A stretch of 64,000 nt of DNA from CAVPDE01 sp963707125 (GCA_963707125.1 CAVPOU010000016.1:117529-181528), one strand, 5' to 3'. Numbered from the stretch's first letter, positions 42,620-51,420 are shown. Notes: generated by a model not told the origin, from the letters alone. Made by a program: numbers and translations.

Positions 42620-43993
42620 ATGACTATGGCTGATTGGGAAACTTACTTGACGGAACACAAAGAGCATTTCTTGAATGAATTACTGGAATTCCTTCGCATT
42701 CCGAGTATCTCAGCACTGCCCGCGCACGCGGCCGATGTGCAACGAGCGGCGCAGTGGGTAGAAACCCGAATGAGAGTAGCCGGGATCGAATCGGTACGAA
42801 TCATGCCCACTGGTGGGCATCCCGTAGTCTATGGAGAATGGCTCCACGCACCGGGGAAACCGACGGTCCTGATCTATGGCCACTTCGATACTCAGCCGGT
42901 AGACCCCCTGGCGTTGTGGGACAGTCCTCCCTTTGAGCCGGTGATCAAGGAGGGTCGGATCTATGCACGAGGGTCCACGGATGACAAGGGCAACATGTTC
43001 ATCCCCATCGTCGTGGCTGAGGCCATGTTGAAGACGAGCGGGCGGTTGCCCGTGAACCTCAAGTTCCTTTTCGAAGGCGAGGAGGAAATCGCAAGCCCGC
43101 AGCTGCCAAATTTCATCGTGAAAAACAAGGACCTCCTGTCGTGCGATATGGTACTGAGTGCTGACGGCGGCCAGTGGGAAGAGGACCAGCCGGCTGCGGT
43201 CTTGGGCACCAGAGGAGTCACATCGGTTTTCGTCGATGTTCAGGGACCGGGTCATGATCTCCATTCCGGCACTTACGGCGGGACCATCGCAAACCCGATC
43301 CACGCGCTTGTCCAGATCCTGAACTCCTTGCACGATCAGGAGGGACGAGTCACGGTGGACGGATTCTATGATGACGTTCGGCTCCTCAGCAATGAGGAGC
43401 GGACCCAGCTAGTCCAGATACCTTTCAAGGAGGCTGGATACCTGGCCGAGACCGGATCGGGTTCTCTTTTCGGCGAAAAGGGGTTCACGACCTATGAGCG
43501 AGCGGGTGCCCGGCCGACTCTTGAAATCAATGGGATATGGGGCGGGTTTCAGGGAGAAGGCACAAAAACGGTGCTTCCCAGCACAGCTCATGCCAAGATT
43601 TCCTGCCGCTTGGTGGCTGACCAAGACCCGGTAAAGATCGCCGACCTGGTGGTGCGTCATATCCATCAAGTCACGCCACCGGGTGTGAAAGTGACGACGT
43701 CCAAGTCCAAGAGCGGAGCATCCCCTTATCTCATTCCTCCTGACCACGCCGGCCTCAGAGTGGCTTGCTCCGTACTGAAAGATCTCTACGGAAAGGAACC
43801 CTATTGGGTCCGGATGGGCGGGACGATTCCGGCAAATGCCATGTTCCGGAAGTATCTTGGGGCCTACACGATTGTCTTTGCCTTCGGCCTCCAGGATGAG
43901 CTGCAGCATTCACCGAACGAGTTCTTCCGGCTCTCCGGCTATGAGCGGGGCCAGAAAGCTTATGGAATGCTCCTGGATCGGCTCGCAAAGTAG
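42620..43993 (+). CDS. M20 family dipeptidase (CNDP/DapE-like)
   Basis: The 457-residue zinc enzyme has metal motifs YGHFDTQPVDP, ARGSTDDKGN and EGEEEIASP, then LSADGG and a dimerisation insert with GPGHDLHSGTYGG. The last His ligand region is ALQDELQHSPNE, read as LQHSPNE. M20 dipeptidases hydrolyse dipeptides or N-acyl amino acids with two zinc ions. ATG 42620 and ATG 42626 both fit CCGGAGAC. It is followed convergently by kbl, 16 bp away. Confidence 0.9.
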   Translation: MTMADWETYLTEHKEHFLNELLEFLRIPSISALPAHAADVQRAAQWVETRMRVAGIESVRIMPTGGHPVVYGEWLHAPGKPTVLIYGHFDTQPVDPLALWDSPPFEPVIKEGRIYARGSTDDKGNMFIPIVVAEAMLKTSGRLPVNLKFLFEGEEEIASPQLPNFIVKNKDLLSCDMVLSADGGQWEEDQPAAVLGTRGVTSVFVDVQGPGHDLHSGTYGGTIANPIHALVQILNSLHDQEGRVTVDGFYDDVRLLSNEERTQLVQIPFKEAGYLAETGSGSLFGEKGFTTYERAGARPTLEINGIWGGFQGEGTKTVLPSTAHAKISCRLVADQDPVKIADLVVRHIHQVTPPGVKVTTSKSKSGASPYLIPPDHAGLRVACSVLKDLYGKEPYWVRMGGTIPANAMFRKYLGAYTIVFAFGLQDELQHSPNEFFRLSGYERGQKAYGMLLDRLAK

Positions 43994-44009
43994 CTGAAAG
44001 ACGCAAGAC

Positions 44010-45236
44010 CTACTCTTCGAAGGCGGACAAGATCTTTAGCACTTCGGCAATGTCCGCTTGGGTATGAGCCGCGTTGATCTGAAAGCGAATGGTCTCGTCA
44101 CCGCGGGGGACAACAGGGAAGGTCAACCCGACCGCCAGCACGCCGTGGTCAAAAAGATACTGAACGAGCTTGTGTGCTTTGGCGGTGTCGCGAACCAGCA
44201 GGGGAACCACGGGATGAGGTCCGGGAATGGATTCCAGGCCAAGAGCGGTGATCCCCTGACGAAATTGCTGAATTCTCTGCTGGAGATTTTCCAGCCTCTT
44301 GAGGCCTACGGCGCTGTCGCATAGGTCAATAGCTTTTATCGCAGCAGCACAGTCAGCCACTCCGAGAGGATTGGTATAGATATATGTGTCCGCTTTCTGA
44401 CGAATGGCTTCGATCACCGTTTCACTCGCTGCGACAAAACCGCCGTTCACCCCGAAAGCTTTACCGAAAGTCCCGATGATCACGTCCGGCTGAGCGCCGG
44501 AAAACTCAGCAGTCCCTCTGCCTGTTTTTCCGAACGCACCGATGCCGTGAGAGTCATCCACCACAGTGATCACGCCGTCCTTAAATTTTCTCTGGTAAGG
44601 CTCTGCAGTTTTGACAATCCGGTCGATGGGTGCGCAGTCTCCCCTCATGCTGAAAACGCCGTCGAAAATGATCACCACCCGTTCCATGTCCTGCGGCACT
44701 CCATCCAGGCACTTCCTGAGGCCCTCCATATCGTTGTGATCGTAGACGGCTCTGTTGGAGCCCGGCACGTTGGAGATGCGCATGGCCCGGATGATGCTGT
44801 TGTGATTGAGCTGATCGCCGATCCAGTAGGTTTGCTTGTTTGAGATGGCGAGCGCCAGGCCGCAATTGGAAGTGTAGGCTGAGTTGAATATCTTGGCTGC
44901 AGGTTCGCCGACAAAGCGGGCGATCCTTTTTTCCAGGGCAATGTGATAGGAGAAGGTCCCATCAATGAACCGCACCGCACCTGGACCGACCCCCAGCTCC
45001 CTTGTTGCCATGTCGGCCGCCTCGATGAGCTCAGGATCATTGGAAAGAGAAAGGTAGCTGTTGGAGTTCATGCGGAGGTATTCTTTGTCAGATCCCTTGA
45101 GCTTGTAGCGCGGCCCTCTTTTGCCTCTTGGAGGAAGATACTCAATGATGATCCTTTCAGGGGCTTTGGCACGGCCTTCCGCTTTCAAGGCCTCGATTTC
45201 CCGCATGAGAGAATCATCCAGTTTATTCAGCGGCAT
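44010..45236 (-). CDS. kbl: Glycine C-acetyltransferase (2-amino-3-ketobutyrate CoA ligase)
   Basis: The 408-residue PLP enzyme belongs to the alpha-oxoamine synthase family: YLSLSNDPELIEAA, VGPGAVRFIDGTFSYH, VVDDSHGIGAFG and the Schiff-base Lys259 in IIGTFGKAFG. It cleaves 2-amino-3-oxobutyrate with CoA to glycine and acetyl-CoA. ATG 45236 is chosen for its strong ribosome site AGGAGGAACATC. tdh lies upstream on the same strand and produces its substrate; a repeat element fills the space between them. The N-terminal region is about 10 residues longer than in E. coli Kbl. Confidence 0.88.
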   Translation of the reverse strand: MPLNKLDDSLMREIEALKAEGRAKAPERIIIEYLPPRGKRGPRYKLKGSDKEYLRMNSNSYLSLSNDPELIEAADMATRELGVGPGAVRFIDGTFSYHIALEKRIARFVGEPAAKIFNSAYTSNCGLALAISNKQTYWIGDQLNHNSIIRAMRISNVPGSNRAVYDHNDMEGLRKCLDGVPQDMERVVIIFDGVFSMRGDCAPIDRIVKTAEPYQRKFKDGVITVVDDSHGIGAFGKTGRGTAEFSGAQPDVIIGTFGKAFGVNGGFVAASETVIEAIRQKADTYIYTNPLGVADCAAAIKAIDLCDSAVGLKRLENLQQRIQQFRQGITALGLESIPGPHPVVPLLVRDTAKAHKLVQYLFDHGVLAVGLTFPVVPRGDETIRFQINAAHTQADIAEVLKILSAFEE

Positions 45237-45292
45237 GATGTTCCTCCTCTTTTGGCATTTAGCAAGCAATTTGATCGACAGAGGCGCAAAAG

Positions 45293-45408
45293 AGAACCGA
45301 GAATATTCGAATACCGAATGAAAGAACTCCGAAGGAGACAATCGAAGTCATAAAACTTCATCATTCGAAATTCCTTGTTCGAAATTCGATATTGGGATTT
45401 CGAATTTT
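45293..45408. repeat. AT-rich intergenic palindrome, TTCGA family (copy 4)
   Basis: Between tdh and kbl: AACCGAGAATATTCGAATAC on the left and CATCATTCGAAATTCCTTG plus TTCGAAATTCGATATTGGG on the right form an imperfect inverted repeat. It may separate or protect the two-gene transcript. Confidence 0.65.
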
Positions 45409-45435
45409 AGGTGTTCCTTTCCCGTCCGAAGTGTC

Positions 45436-46467
45436 CTAATCACCGGCCCAATTTAGAATCACCTTCCCGGACTGGCCTGAGCGCATGATATCGAATCCCT
45501 TTTCATACTCCGTGAAATGAAAGCGGTGCGTGATCAGAGGGGTAATGTCAAGACCGCTTTGAATCATCACCGTCATCTTGTACCACGTTTCATACATTTC
45601 CCGACCATAAATCCCCTTGATGGTCAGGCCGTTGAAGATGACCGTGTCCCAATCAACCACAGCATCGCGAGGCAGAATGCCCAGCAAGGCGATCTTCCCG
45701 CCATGGCACATGTTTTCGATCATGTCGCGAAAAGCTTGAGCGTTGCCTGACATTTCAAAACCCACATCAAAGCCTTCTTTCATGTGCAGTTTGTTTTGTG
45801 CATCCCCTATGGATTCATGGCGGACATCCAACGTCAGTGTTGCCCCCATCTTTCTAGCCAGCTCCAGGCGGTAGGGGATGACGTCCGTGACCACCACATA
45901 ACGGGCGCCGGCATGCTTGGCAATGGCGGCGGCCATGCATCCGATGGGTCCAGCCCCGGTGATCAGCACGTCTTCGCCGAGCATGTCAAAGGAAAGGGCT
46001 GTGTGGGTCGCATTCCCCAGGGGATCGAAACAGGCGAGAACATCGGTTGGGATTGCAGGATCACAGTACCAGACATTGGTGACGGGGATGCAAAGGTACT
46101 CCGCAAAAGCCCCAGGTCGATTGACGCCCACGCCGCTCGTCTTCATGCAGAGATGACGCCTTCCAGCCAGACAGTTTCGACAGCGGCCGCATACGACATG
46201 TCCTTCTCCAGAGACGAGATCGTCGATTTTGAAATCGTGAACATTGTTTCCAATCTCAACGATCCTGCCTACGAACTCGTGACCGACGGGCATGGGGACG
46301 GGAATGGTCTTCTGAGCCCACTCGTCCCAGTTGTAAATGTGCACATCCGTGCCGCAGATTGCCGTCTTGTCAATCTTGATGAGGACGTCATTGATCCCCA
46401 CTTTCGGCACAGGAACCTCTTCCAGCCAGAGGCCGGGCTCCCGTTTTGATTTGACCAGGGCTTTCAT
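45436..46467 (-). CDS. tdh: L-threonine 3-dehydrogenase
   Basis: The 343-residue medium-chain zinc dehydrogenase has catalytic zinc ligands Cys38, His63 and Glu64 (KTAICGTDVHIYNWDEW, cut as AICGTDVHIYN; VGHEFVG). Structural zinc Cys are 93, 96, 99 and 107, and the NAD motif is TGAGPIGCMAAAIAKHAG. CGTDVHIYNWDEW is diagnostic of Tdh. It oxidises threonine to 2-amino-3-oxobutyrate for Kbl, so both catabolise threonine to glycine and acetyl-CoA. The start at 46467 has AGAAAGG upstream. The sequence suggests no regulator. Confidence 0.95.
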   Translation of the reverse strand: MKALVKSKREPGLWLEEVPVPKVGINDVLIKIDKTAICGTDVHIYNWDEWAQKTIPVPMPVGHEFVGRIVEIGNNVHDFKIDDLVSGEGHVVCGRCRNCLAGRRHLCMKTSGVGVNRPGAFAEYLCIPVTNVWYCDPAIPTDVLACFDPLGNATHTALSFDMLGEDVLITGAGPIGCMAAAIAKHAGARYVVVTDVIPYRLELARKMGATLTLDVRHESIGDAQNKLHMKEGFDVGFEMSGNAQAFRDMIENMCHGGKIALLGILPRDAVVDWDTVIFNGLTIKGIYGREMYETWYKMTVMIQSGLDITPLITHRFHFTEYEKGFDIMRSGQSGKVILNWAGD

Positions 46468-46630
46468 AACCTTTCTCCGATCTTACGTTCTTCTTAGATC
46501 ATACGAGGAGAGGATTTGCTTGTCAATTTACTGAGAAACTATCCCACCATTCTATCTCGTTTCCGAACAAAACTGGAAAAAGAACTGCAGCGGTGAAGGG
46601 CTTTCTCATCCAACCCTGTCATCAGCTTTC

Positions 46631-46795
46631 GTAACTGCTCAGGTGTTTAGGCTGAAGGCTGAAGACTGAAGGGCAATAATGATCATCCATGACACAATCA
46701 CCTGCCTGCGTATCCAAACGATCTTGGCTTTGTGTGATCGCGCATGTCTTTTCCTTCAGTCTATCTACCTTCAGTCTATCGACCTGAGTAGTTAC
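46631..46795. mobile_element. 165-bp MITE with 8-bp target duplication, copy 2 (IS66-type ends)
   Basis: Same length as the copy at 11154-11318 and about 95 percent identical by eye (about nine differences, five of them clustered around 46705-46712). Ends are GTAACTGCTCAGGT and ACCTGAGTAGTTAC. An exact 8-bp duplication, CAGCTTTC, flanks it at 46623-46630 and 46796-46803. The intact duplication and high identity point to recent movement. No ORF is inside. Confidence 0.9.
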
Positions 46796-46890
46796 CAGCT
46801 TTCTTGATAAAGACGGTCTTTTGGCATATAGTGCCCAGAGTTAGACGGTGGATTTTTCCCCTTTTCCGAGCCGGCATGAAAGAGGTGAGT

Positions 46891-48252
46891 ATGGATCTCC
46901 AGAAATTCTTCTCCTCTGCAATGAACAGGACCATGGAAGTGATCCGATTCCTCCGGGGCGACATCTGGAGAATTCGGGAAAAGGACCTTCCCCGCCCCAA
47001 GTCTTTCCTGTTAAGAACTCTGAGAGTTATGATCCTCTCGGTTCGCGGGGTTTCCAGCGAAAGAGTGGCGCTGCGGGCCTCTGCTCTTACCTTCTATTCC
47101 CTCCTGTCCATTGTTCCTGTTGCCGCCATGGTTTTTGGTATTGCCAAAGGCTTTGGGTTTGAAAGCGCACTGGAGAAGCTTCTTCTGAGCGGCCTGGAGG
47201 GGCAGGAGGAGATCGTAAGAAAAATCGTTGATTTTGCTCACGCCCTGCTTGAAGACGTGAAGGGCGGGTTCATCGCAGGTCTGGGGCTCCTCATCCTGTT
47301 CTATACCATCATCAAAATCCTTTCTCTCATCGAGAATGCCCTTAACGAGATCTGGGGAATTAAAAAGCCCAGAAGCCTGAGCAGGAAAATCACGGACTAT
47401 CTTTCGGTGATGCTGATCGGACCTGTTCTCTTTTTCATGTCCAGTACGATGACGGTTTTCATATCCAGCAGTGTTCAGCAACTCATAGAAGGGACTTCTG
47501 TCCTGAAGGTGGTCAGCCCGGGCATATCCTTTCTTCTGCAGTTCTTACCCTACATATCTCTGTGGGTTCTGTTTTCTTTTGTTTACATTTTTATACCCAA
47601 TACAAAGATCAAGTTCACCTCCGGCGTGCTCGGAGGTGTCATCGCAGGAACCCTCTACAATATCTTCCAGTTTTTCTACATCAGTCTGCAAATCGGAGTG
47701 GCCAAGTACAATGCGATTTACGGAGGGTTCGCCGCCCTCCCGCTCTTTTTTATTTGGATGCAAACCGGCTGGCTCATCGTGCTTCTCGGGGCGGAGATTG
47801 CCTTCGCTCACCAGAATGTGGAAACCTATGAGTTCGAACAAGAATGCCTGACTGTGAGCCATGCCTTCAAGAGGTTGCTGTCTCTCAGAATCCTTCATTT
47901 CATTGTCAGGGATTTCTGGCGAGGCGGAAAGCCTTACAACTCGCGCCAGATCGCCCATGATCTGGAGATACCCATTCGACTGGTCAACGAGATCCTGTTT
48001 GAGCTGGTTGCTTCGGGGCTAGCGTCCGAAGTCAAGGCCGATGAGGGAAGAGGAATCGCCTATGAGCCCGCAAGGGATCCGGATAGCATGACCATCAAGA
48101 ATGTGGTCGACACGCTGGAGCAGCATGGGAGTGATGATATCCCTGTTGCGCAGACAGAAGAGCTAAGGCAATTGTCCGAGAGCCTGAAGACGTTCAGTGA
48201 CCTTATTGAGAAGGCAGAGGCAAACCGGAAGCTCAAAGAGATCTGCTGCTAG
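46891..48252 (+). CDS. YihY/BrkB family inner-membrane protein with C-terminal winged-helix-like tail
   Basis: The 453-residue protein has about six membrane segments in residues 70-310 with the family motifs LRASALTFYSLLSIVPVAA, GSFGALPLFFIWMQ-type FAALPLFFIWMQTGWLIVLLGAEIAFA (cut as LFFIWMQTGWLIVLLG) and NEIWG. The family (once called RNase BN) has unknown function. Residues 340-453 are soluble with YNSRQIAHDLEIPIRLVNEIL, a winged-helix-type segment. ATG 46891 with AGAGGTGAG upstream is preferred. The open frame reaches back to 46804, at the edge of the MITE target duplication. No repeated partner gene is nearby. Confidence 0.85.
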   Translation: MDLQKFFSSAMNRTMEVIRFLRGDIWRIREKDLPRPKSFLLRTLRVMILSVRGVSSERVALRASALTFYSLLSIVPVAAMVFGIAKGFGFESALEKLLLSGLEGQEEIVRKIVDFAHALLEDVKGGFIAGLGLLILFYTIIKILSLIENALNEIWGIKKPRSLSRKITDYLSVMLIGPVLFFMSSTMTVFISSSVQQLIEGTSVLKVVSPGISFLLQFLPYISLWVLFSFVYIFIPNTKIKFTSGVLGGVIAGTLYNIFQFFYISLQIGVAKYNAIYGGFAALPLFFIWMQTGWLIVLLGAEIAFAHQNVETYEFEQECLTVSHAFKRLLSLRILHFIVRDFWRGGKPYNSRQIAHDLEIPIRLVNEILFELVASGLASEVKADEGRGIAYEPARDPDSMTIKNVVDTLEQHGSDDIPVAQTEELRQLSESLKTFSDLIEKAEANRKLKEICC

Positions 48253-48307
48253 AGGGCCTAGCCGCTGGCCGCACGGCGGCCAGTTTGATCCGACAGGGAA
48301 CTTCAAA

Positions 48308-48410
48308 AAAAGAATATCGAATATCGAATAATGAATGTCGAATGTCGAAGTGAAAAACCCTTCGGAATTCTGCGGTTCGATATTCTGCTGTTCTGCGGTT
48401 CGCGGTTCCG
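48308..48410. repeat. AT-rich intergenic palindrome, TTCGA family (copy 5)
   Basis: Tandem GAATATCGAATATCGAATAA and GAATGTCGAATGTCGAAG are followed by CTGCGGTTCGATATTCTGC. It lies in the convergent gap between the YihY gene and the ABC ATPase gene. Confidence 0.65.
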
Positions 48411-48438
48411 GCCAGGTGAAGTTTCATACAAGGAGGGG

Positions 48439-49221
48439 TTAGGCGCACAGAAGCGCTTCGTCCTTGAGATCAGCTCCGAACCTTTTTACCACCTCCTCCA
48501 CGGTCAGAGCCTTTTTCTCCTCTCCCTGAATATCAAATTTTACTTTTCCTTCGTGGAGCATGATCATGCGGTTTCCGTAGCGGATCGCCTGCTGCATGTT
48601 GTGGGTGACCATGATGGTGGTGAGATGATTTTCCCTGACGATTTTTTCTGTGAGCTCGATGACGCGCTGGGCTGTCTTGGGATCCAGCGCTGCGGTGTGC
48701 TCATCCAGAAGGAGCAGCTTGGGGAGCGACAAGGTTGCCATGAGCAGCGTCAAGGACTGCCGCTGCCCGCCGGAAAGAAGGCTGACAGAGTCCTTTAATC
48801 GGGTTTCGAGGCCAAGATCGAGCCCTTTCAACGTTTCTTTGTAGAATTCTCGCCGCGATTTTGTGACTCCCCAGCGCAGCCCTCGCGGCTTGCCCCTGAG
48901 ATCCGCCATGGCGAGGTTTTCCTCGATGGTCATGGTGGAGGCTGTGCCCATCAGAGGATTTTGAAAGATCCTTCCAAGATACTTCGCCCTCCGATGTTCC
49001 GGGAGGCGGGTGACGGACGTGTGATCGATGAAGATCTCTCCTTCGTCGGTCGTAAAGGTCCCTGCGACGAGATTGAGAAGCGTCGTCTTTCCGGCTCCGT
49101 TGCTGCCGATGACGGTCACGAAATCCCCTTCCTTCACGTGCAGGGTGATCCCGTCGATAGCCACCTTCTCATCGAGGGTGCCTTTTTTGAAGACTTTTCT
49201 GAGCTTTTGAACTCTGACCAT
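48439..49221 (-). CDS. ABC transporter ATP-binding protein (TrpX/YtsA-type uptake system)
   Basis: The 260-residue ATPase has Walker A GSNGAGKTTL, Q-loop RIFQNPLMGT, signature LLSGGQRQSL, Walker B LLLLDEHTAALD and H-loop MVTHNMQQA. DEH in Walker B and the LMGTASTMTIEENLAMA segment are typical of the ATPase that pairs with branched-chain-type permeases (BPD_transp_2) and DUF534 binding proteins. It couples ATP hydrolysis to import. Permease and binding protein genes lie upstream on the same strand. Confidence 0.9.
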   Translation of the reverse strand: MVRVQKLRKVFKKGTLDEKVAIDGITLHVKEGDFVTVIGSNGAGKTTLLNLVAGTFTTDEGEIFIDHTSVTRLPEHRRAKYLGRIFQNPLMGTASTMTIEENLAMADLRGKPRGLRWGVTKSRREFYKETLKGLDLGLETRLKDSVSLLSGGQRQSLTLLMATLSLPKLLLLDEHTAALDPKTAQRVIELTEKIVRENHLTTIMVTHNMQQAIRYGNRMIMLHEGKVKFDIQGEEKKALTVEEVVKRFGADLKDEALLCA

Positions 49222-49227
49222 AGCAAA

Positions 49228-49338
49228 GACAATTTAGGAATTCCGAATTGAGGAATTGTGAATTAAAGAGCAAAGCCTTTTATCATCTTCTCCAATTCCT
49301 TAATCCCCTAATTCCTTAATCCCTCAATTCTTAAACTC
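49228..49338. repeat. GAATTGAGGAATT inverted repeat between ABC genes
   Basis: GGAATTCCGAATTGAGGAAT on the left pairs with AATTCCTTAATCCCTCAATT on the right. It lies in the 109-bp gap between the ATPase and the permease gene and may modulate their shared transcript. Confidence 0.6.
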
Positions 49339-50239
49339 CTCTCAGATGAAGCTTGCTTTCCTTTTCCTTCTTGAGAGCCGGAATGCCTAAAGCCAGAATC
49401 ACCATGATCCCTGTAGCCAGTTTGAGATCCGTAGGCGCCAGTCCCAGCCTGAGGCCGATCGAGATGATCTCCTTGTAAAGAATGGACCCGATCAGGGCCG
49501 CCAGGGTCATCCGTTGCACCGTGTGCTTGCCCATGAGCGCCTCGCCGATGATGATGGAGGCGAGGCCTGCCACGATCATTCCGATCCCCATGCCCACGTC
49601 CGCGAAACCCTGATCCTGCGCGACCAGAGCCCCTGAAAGGGCCACAAAAGCATTCGAGATTCCCAGCCCCAGGATTGTCGTGTTATCTGTGTTAACTCCC
49701 AGAGCGCGGATCATCTGCTCATTGTCTCCCGTCGCTCGCATGGCAAAACCGAGCTGGGTGTGCATGAATAAATCCGTGAGGATTTTCACTCCAAAGGAGA
49801 CCACAAAAAAGAAAGCAATGATCGGGATGAACCGGTTCATGGGCAGGTTTTCAAGGGGCGTCAAAAAGGTATCCACCGTGAGCAGCTGGATGTTGGATTT
49901 TCCCATGATCCGTAAATTGAAGGAATACAGGACGGTCATCATCAGGATGCCTGCAAGGAGACTGTTGATCTTCAACTTTGTGTAAAGCACACCGGTGCAG
50001 CAACCCGCGACAAAGCCGGCCGCAATCGCAAGAAAAATCCCGTAGACCGGTGAAACGCCCTCTGTAATGAAGCGGGCGACCACCGCAGCGCCTAAGGGAA
50101 AACTCCCGTCCACGGTGAGATCAGGAAAAGAAAGGATGCGAAAGGTGATGACGATCCCGAGCGCGACCAGGCCGTAAGCCAGACCCTGCTCAAGAGAGAT
50201 GGGGATGGTTCTCAAAAAACCGCTCAGGATCGTATCCAT
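49331..50239 (-). CDS. ABC transporter permease (BPD_transp_2 type)
   Basis: The 302-residue protein has about nine hydrophobic segments, with LTVDGSFPLGAAVVARFI, SLLAGILMMTVLYSFNLRIMG, the loop ATGDNEQMIRALGVNT (the EAA-like coupling helix) and LGLGISNAFVALSGALVAQ. This is the permease type of the TrpY/CcmM-like family, likely a homodimer in the membrane. A perfect 10-bp hairpin precedes its start codon (50250-50273), separating it from the binding-protein gene. Confidence 0.9.
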   Translation of the reverse strand: MDTILSGFLRTIPISLEQGLAYGLVALGIVITFRILSFPDLTVDGSFPLGAAVVARFITEGVSPVYGIFLAIAAGFVAGCCTGVLYTKLKINSLLAGILMMTVLYSFNLRIMGKSNIQLLTVDTFLTPLENLPMNRFIPIIAFFFVVSFGVKILTDLFMHTQLGFAMRATGDNEQMIRALGVNTDNTTILGLGISNAFVALSGALVAQDQGFADVGMGIGMIVAGLASIIIGEALMGKHTVQRMTLAALIGSILYKEIISIGLRLGLAPTDLKLATGIMVILALGIPALKKEKESKLHLRGV

Positions 50240-50249
50240 ACAAAATAGA

Positions 50250-50273
50250 GGAGGGGAGGAGAGCCTCCCCTCC
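50250..50273 (-). promoter_or_regulatory. Intercistronic hairpin between binding-protein and permease genes
   Basis: GGAGGGGAGG pairs perfectly with CCTCCCCTCC over a 4-nt loop, followed on the minus strand by TCTATTTTG and then the permease ATG. It can cap the binding-protein mRNA and dampen permease expression. No ribosome site remains downstream of the stem, so permease translation may depend on stem opening. Confidence 0.7.
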
Positions 50274-50290
50274 AGTCCTCTTTACGGAGA

Positions 50291-51289
50291 TTACTTTCCC
50301 TTTACAAGATTGCCCTGCTCGTCCCAGAGCTTGTCGGCCGCTTTTTCAGCCATGGCTTTGTCGATCTTGGCGCCCTGAATTTGAGCGGCTTTCAAGTTAA
50401 TCCAGAGGCTGTAACCTGAGGCCATGCCCGCAGGGACGTCGCCGGGTTTTTCACCTTTCAGGATCTTTGCAGCCTGTTTGCCCGCCGTGTATCCAATGAG
50501 GAAGTAGTCCAGCCCATAAGCGGCAATGGCTCCCCTGGGCACGCTGCCCGTGTCGCCCACGAAAAGAGGGATTTTGTTCTCGTTGCAGACCTTGACCACA
50601 GATTCAAAGGCGGACACGGTCGTATTGTCCGAAGAAATATGGAGAGCTTGAACTCTTCCCACCAGGCTCTGCGCCGCCTGCATCACTTCAGCGCTTGTGG
50701 AAACATGGGCTTCGATGAGCTTTCCGCCCATCTTCTCGACCGCTTCCTTCATCTCCTTAATGTGGAAAGTGACATTCACGTCGCCTGGATTGTAAATGGT
50801 TCCCCAGTTTTTGACATTGGGGAGGATCTCAGCATACTTCTGGCACTGGAGGGCAATGGGCCAGCGGTCGCTGACGCCGGTGATATTGGTTCCGGTCTTT
50901 CCCATCCTCGGAACAATGCCGGTGGCCACAGGGTCTGTCACTGAAGAGAAGACCACGGGGATGGTCTTGGTGATCTTGGCCGTGGCTTGAGCATTGGGTG
51001 TACTGATGGCATGGATGAGGTCCACTTTGTCGTCTTCGAACTTGCGAGCGATAATCGCGCAGTTCGCCTGATCGCCCTGGGCATTCTGCCGATTGATGGT
51101 GAGGTTCTTGCCTTCCACAAAACCCTCTTCCTTGAGGGCAGCTGCAAATCCCTTACCGTCATCGTCCAGGGCCGGATGGGATACAATCTGATGCTCGCCG
51201 ATGCGAATCATTTTCTGTGCTGAAGCGCCAGAGCCGAAGACAAGGCCCAGTGCCAGACAAATCGCCAAAATAAGCAGTACCCTCTTCAT
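50291..51289 (-). CDS. ABC transporter substrate-binding protein (DUF534/TrpX-like)
   Basis: The 332-residue protein has a Sec signal peptide ending around GASAQ and the type 1 periplasmic fold of ABC_sub_bind (DUF534): IGEHQIVSHPALDDDGKGF, FVEGKNLTINRQNAQGD, IPVVFSSVTDPVATGIV, and ITGVSDR. Tryptophan or tyrosine is transported by the best-known relatives, but the ligand here is open. ATG 51289 has GAAGGAGG upstream, which decides the start. The 5-prime leader is structured (see 51290-51420). Confidence 0.88.
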   Translation of the reverse strand: MKRVLLILAICLALGLVFGSGASAQKMIRIGEHQIVSHPALDDDGKGFAAALKEEGFVEGKNLTINRQNAQGDQANCAIIARKFEDDKVDLIHAISTPNAQATAKITKTIPVVFSSVTDPVATGIVPRMGKTGTNITGVSDRWPIALQCQKYAEILPNVKNWGTIYNPGDVNVTFHIKEMKEAVEKMGGKLIEAHVSTSAEVMQAAQSLVGRVQALHISSDNTTVSAFESVVKVCNENKIPLFVGDTGSVPRGAIAAYGLDYFLIGYTAGKQAAKILKGEKPGDVPAGMASGYSLWINLKAAQIQGAKIDKAMAEKAADKLWDEQGNLVKGK

Positions 51290-51420
51290 CGTCTTTCCTC
51301 CTTCTTGAAGGTTAAAAAAAGAAACCACCTCTCACCTGATACAGACAAGGGCGAGCCTGTATGTCGGTTCGCTCCTCGGCTACTGACGTTTCATCCTCAT
51401 TGTTGCAGCGAGCGCCTGTC
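51290..51420 (-). promoter_or_regulatory. Structured leader upstream of the binding-protein gene, possible riboswitch or attenuator
   Basis: On the minus strand the leader contains CCGAGGAGCG (51379-51370) and, 10 nt later, CAGGCTCG (51359-51352). Both words are in S-adenosylhomocysteine riboswitches. GAAAC (51392-51388) can pair with GTTTC (51325-51321), just before seven T (51320-51314). CCTTC-AA-GAAGG (51311-51300) overlaps the ribosome site. The downstream GCGCUC strand of a true SAH pseudoknot is absent, although GGCGCTC occurs upstream, so identity is unproven. Confidence 0.4.
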
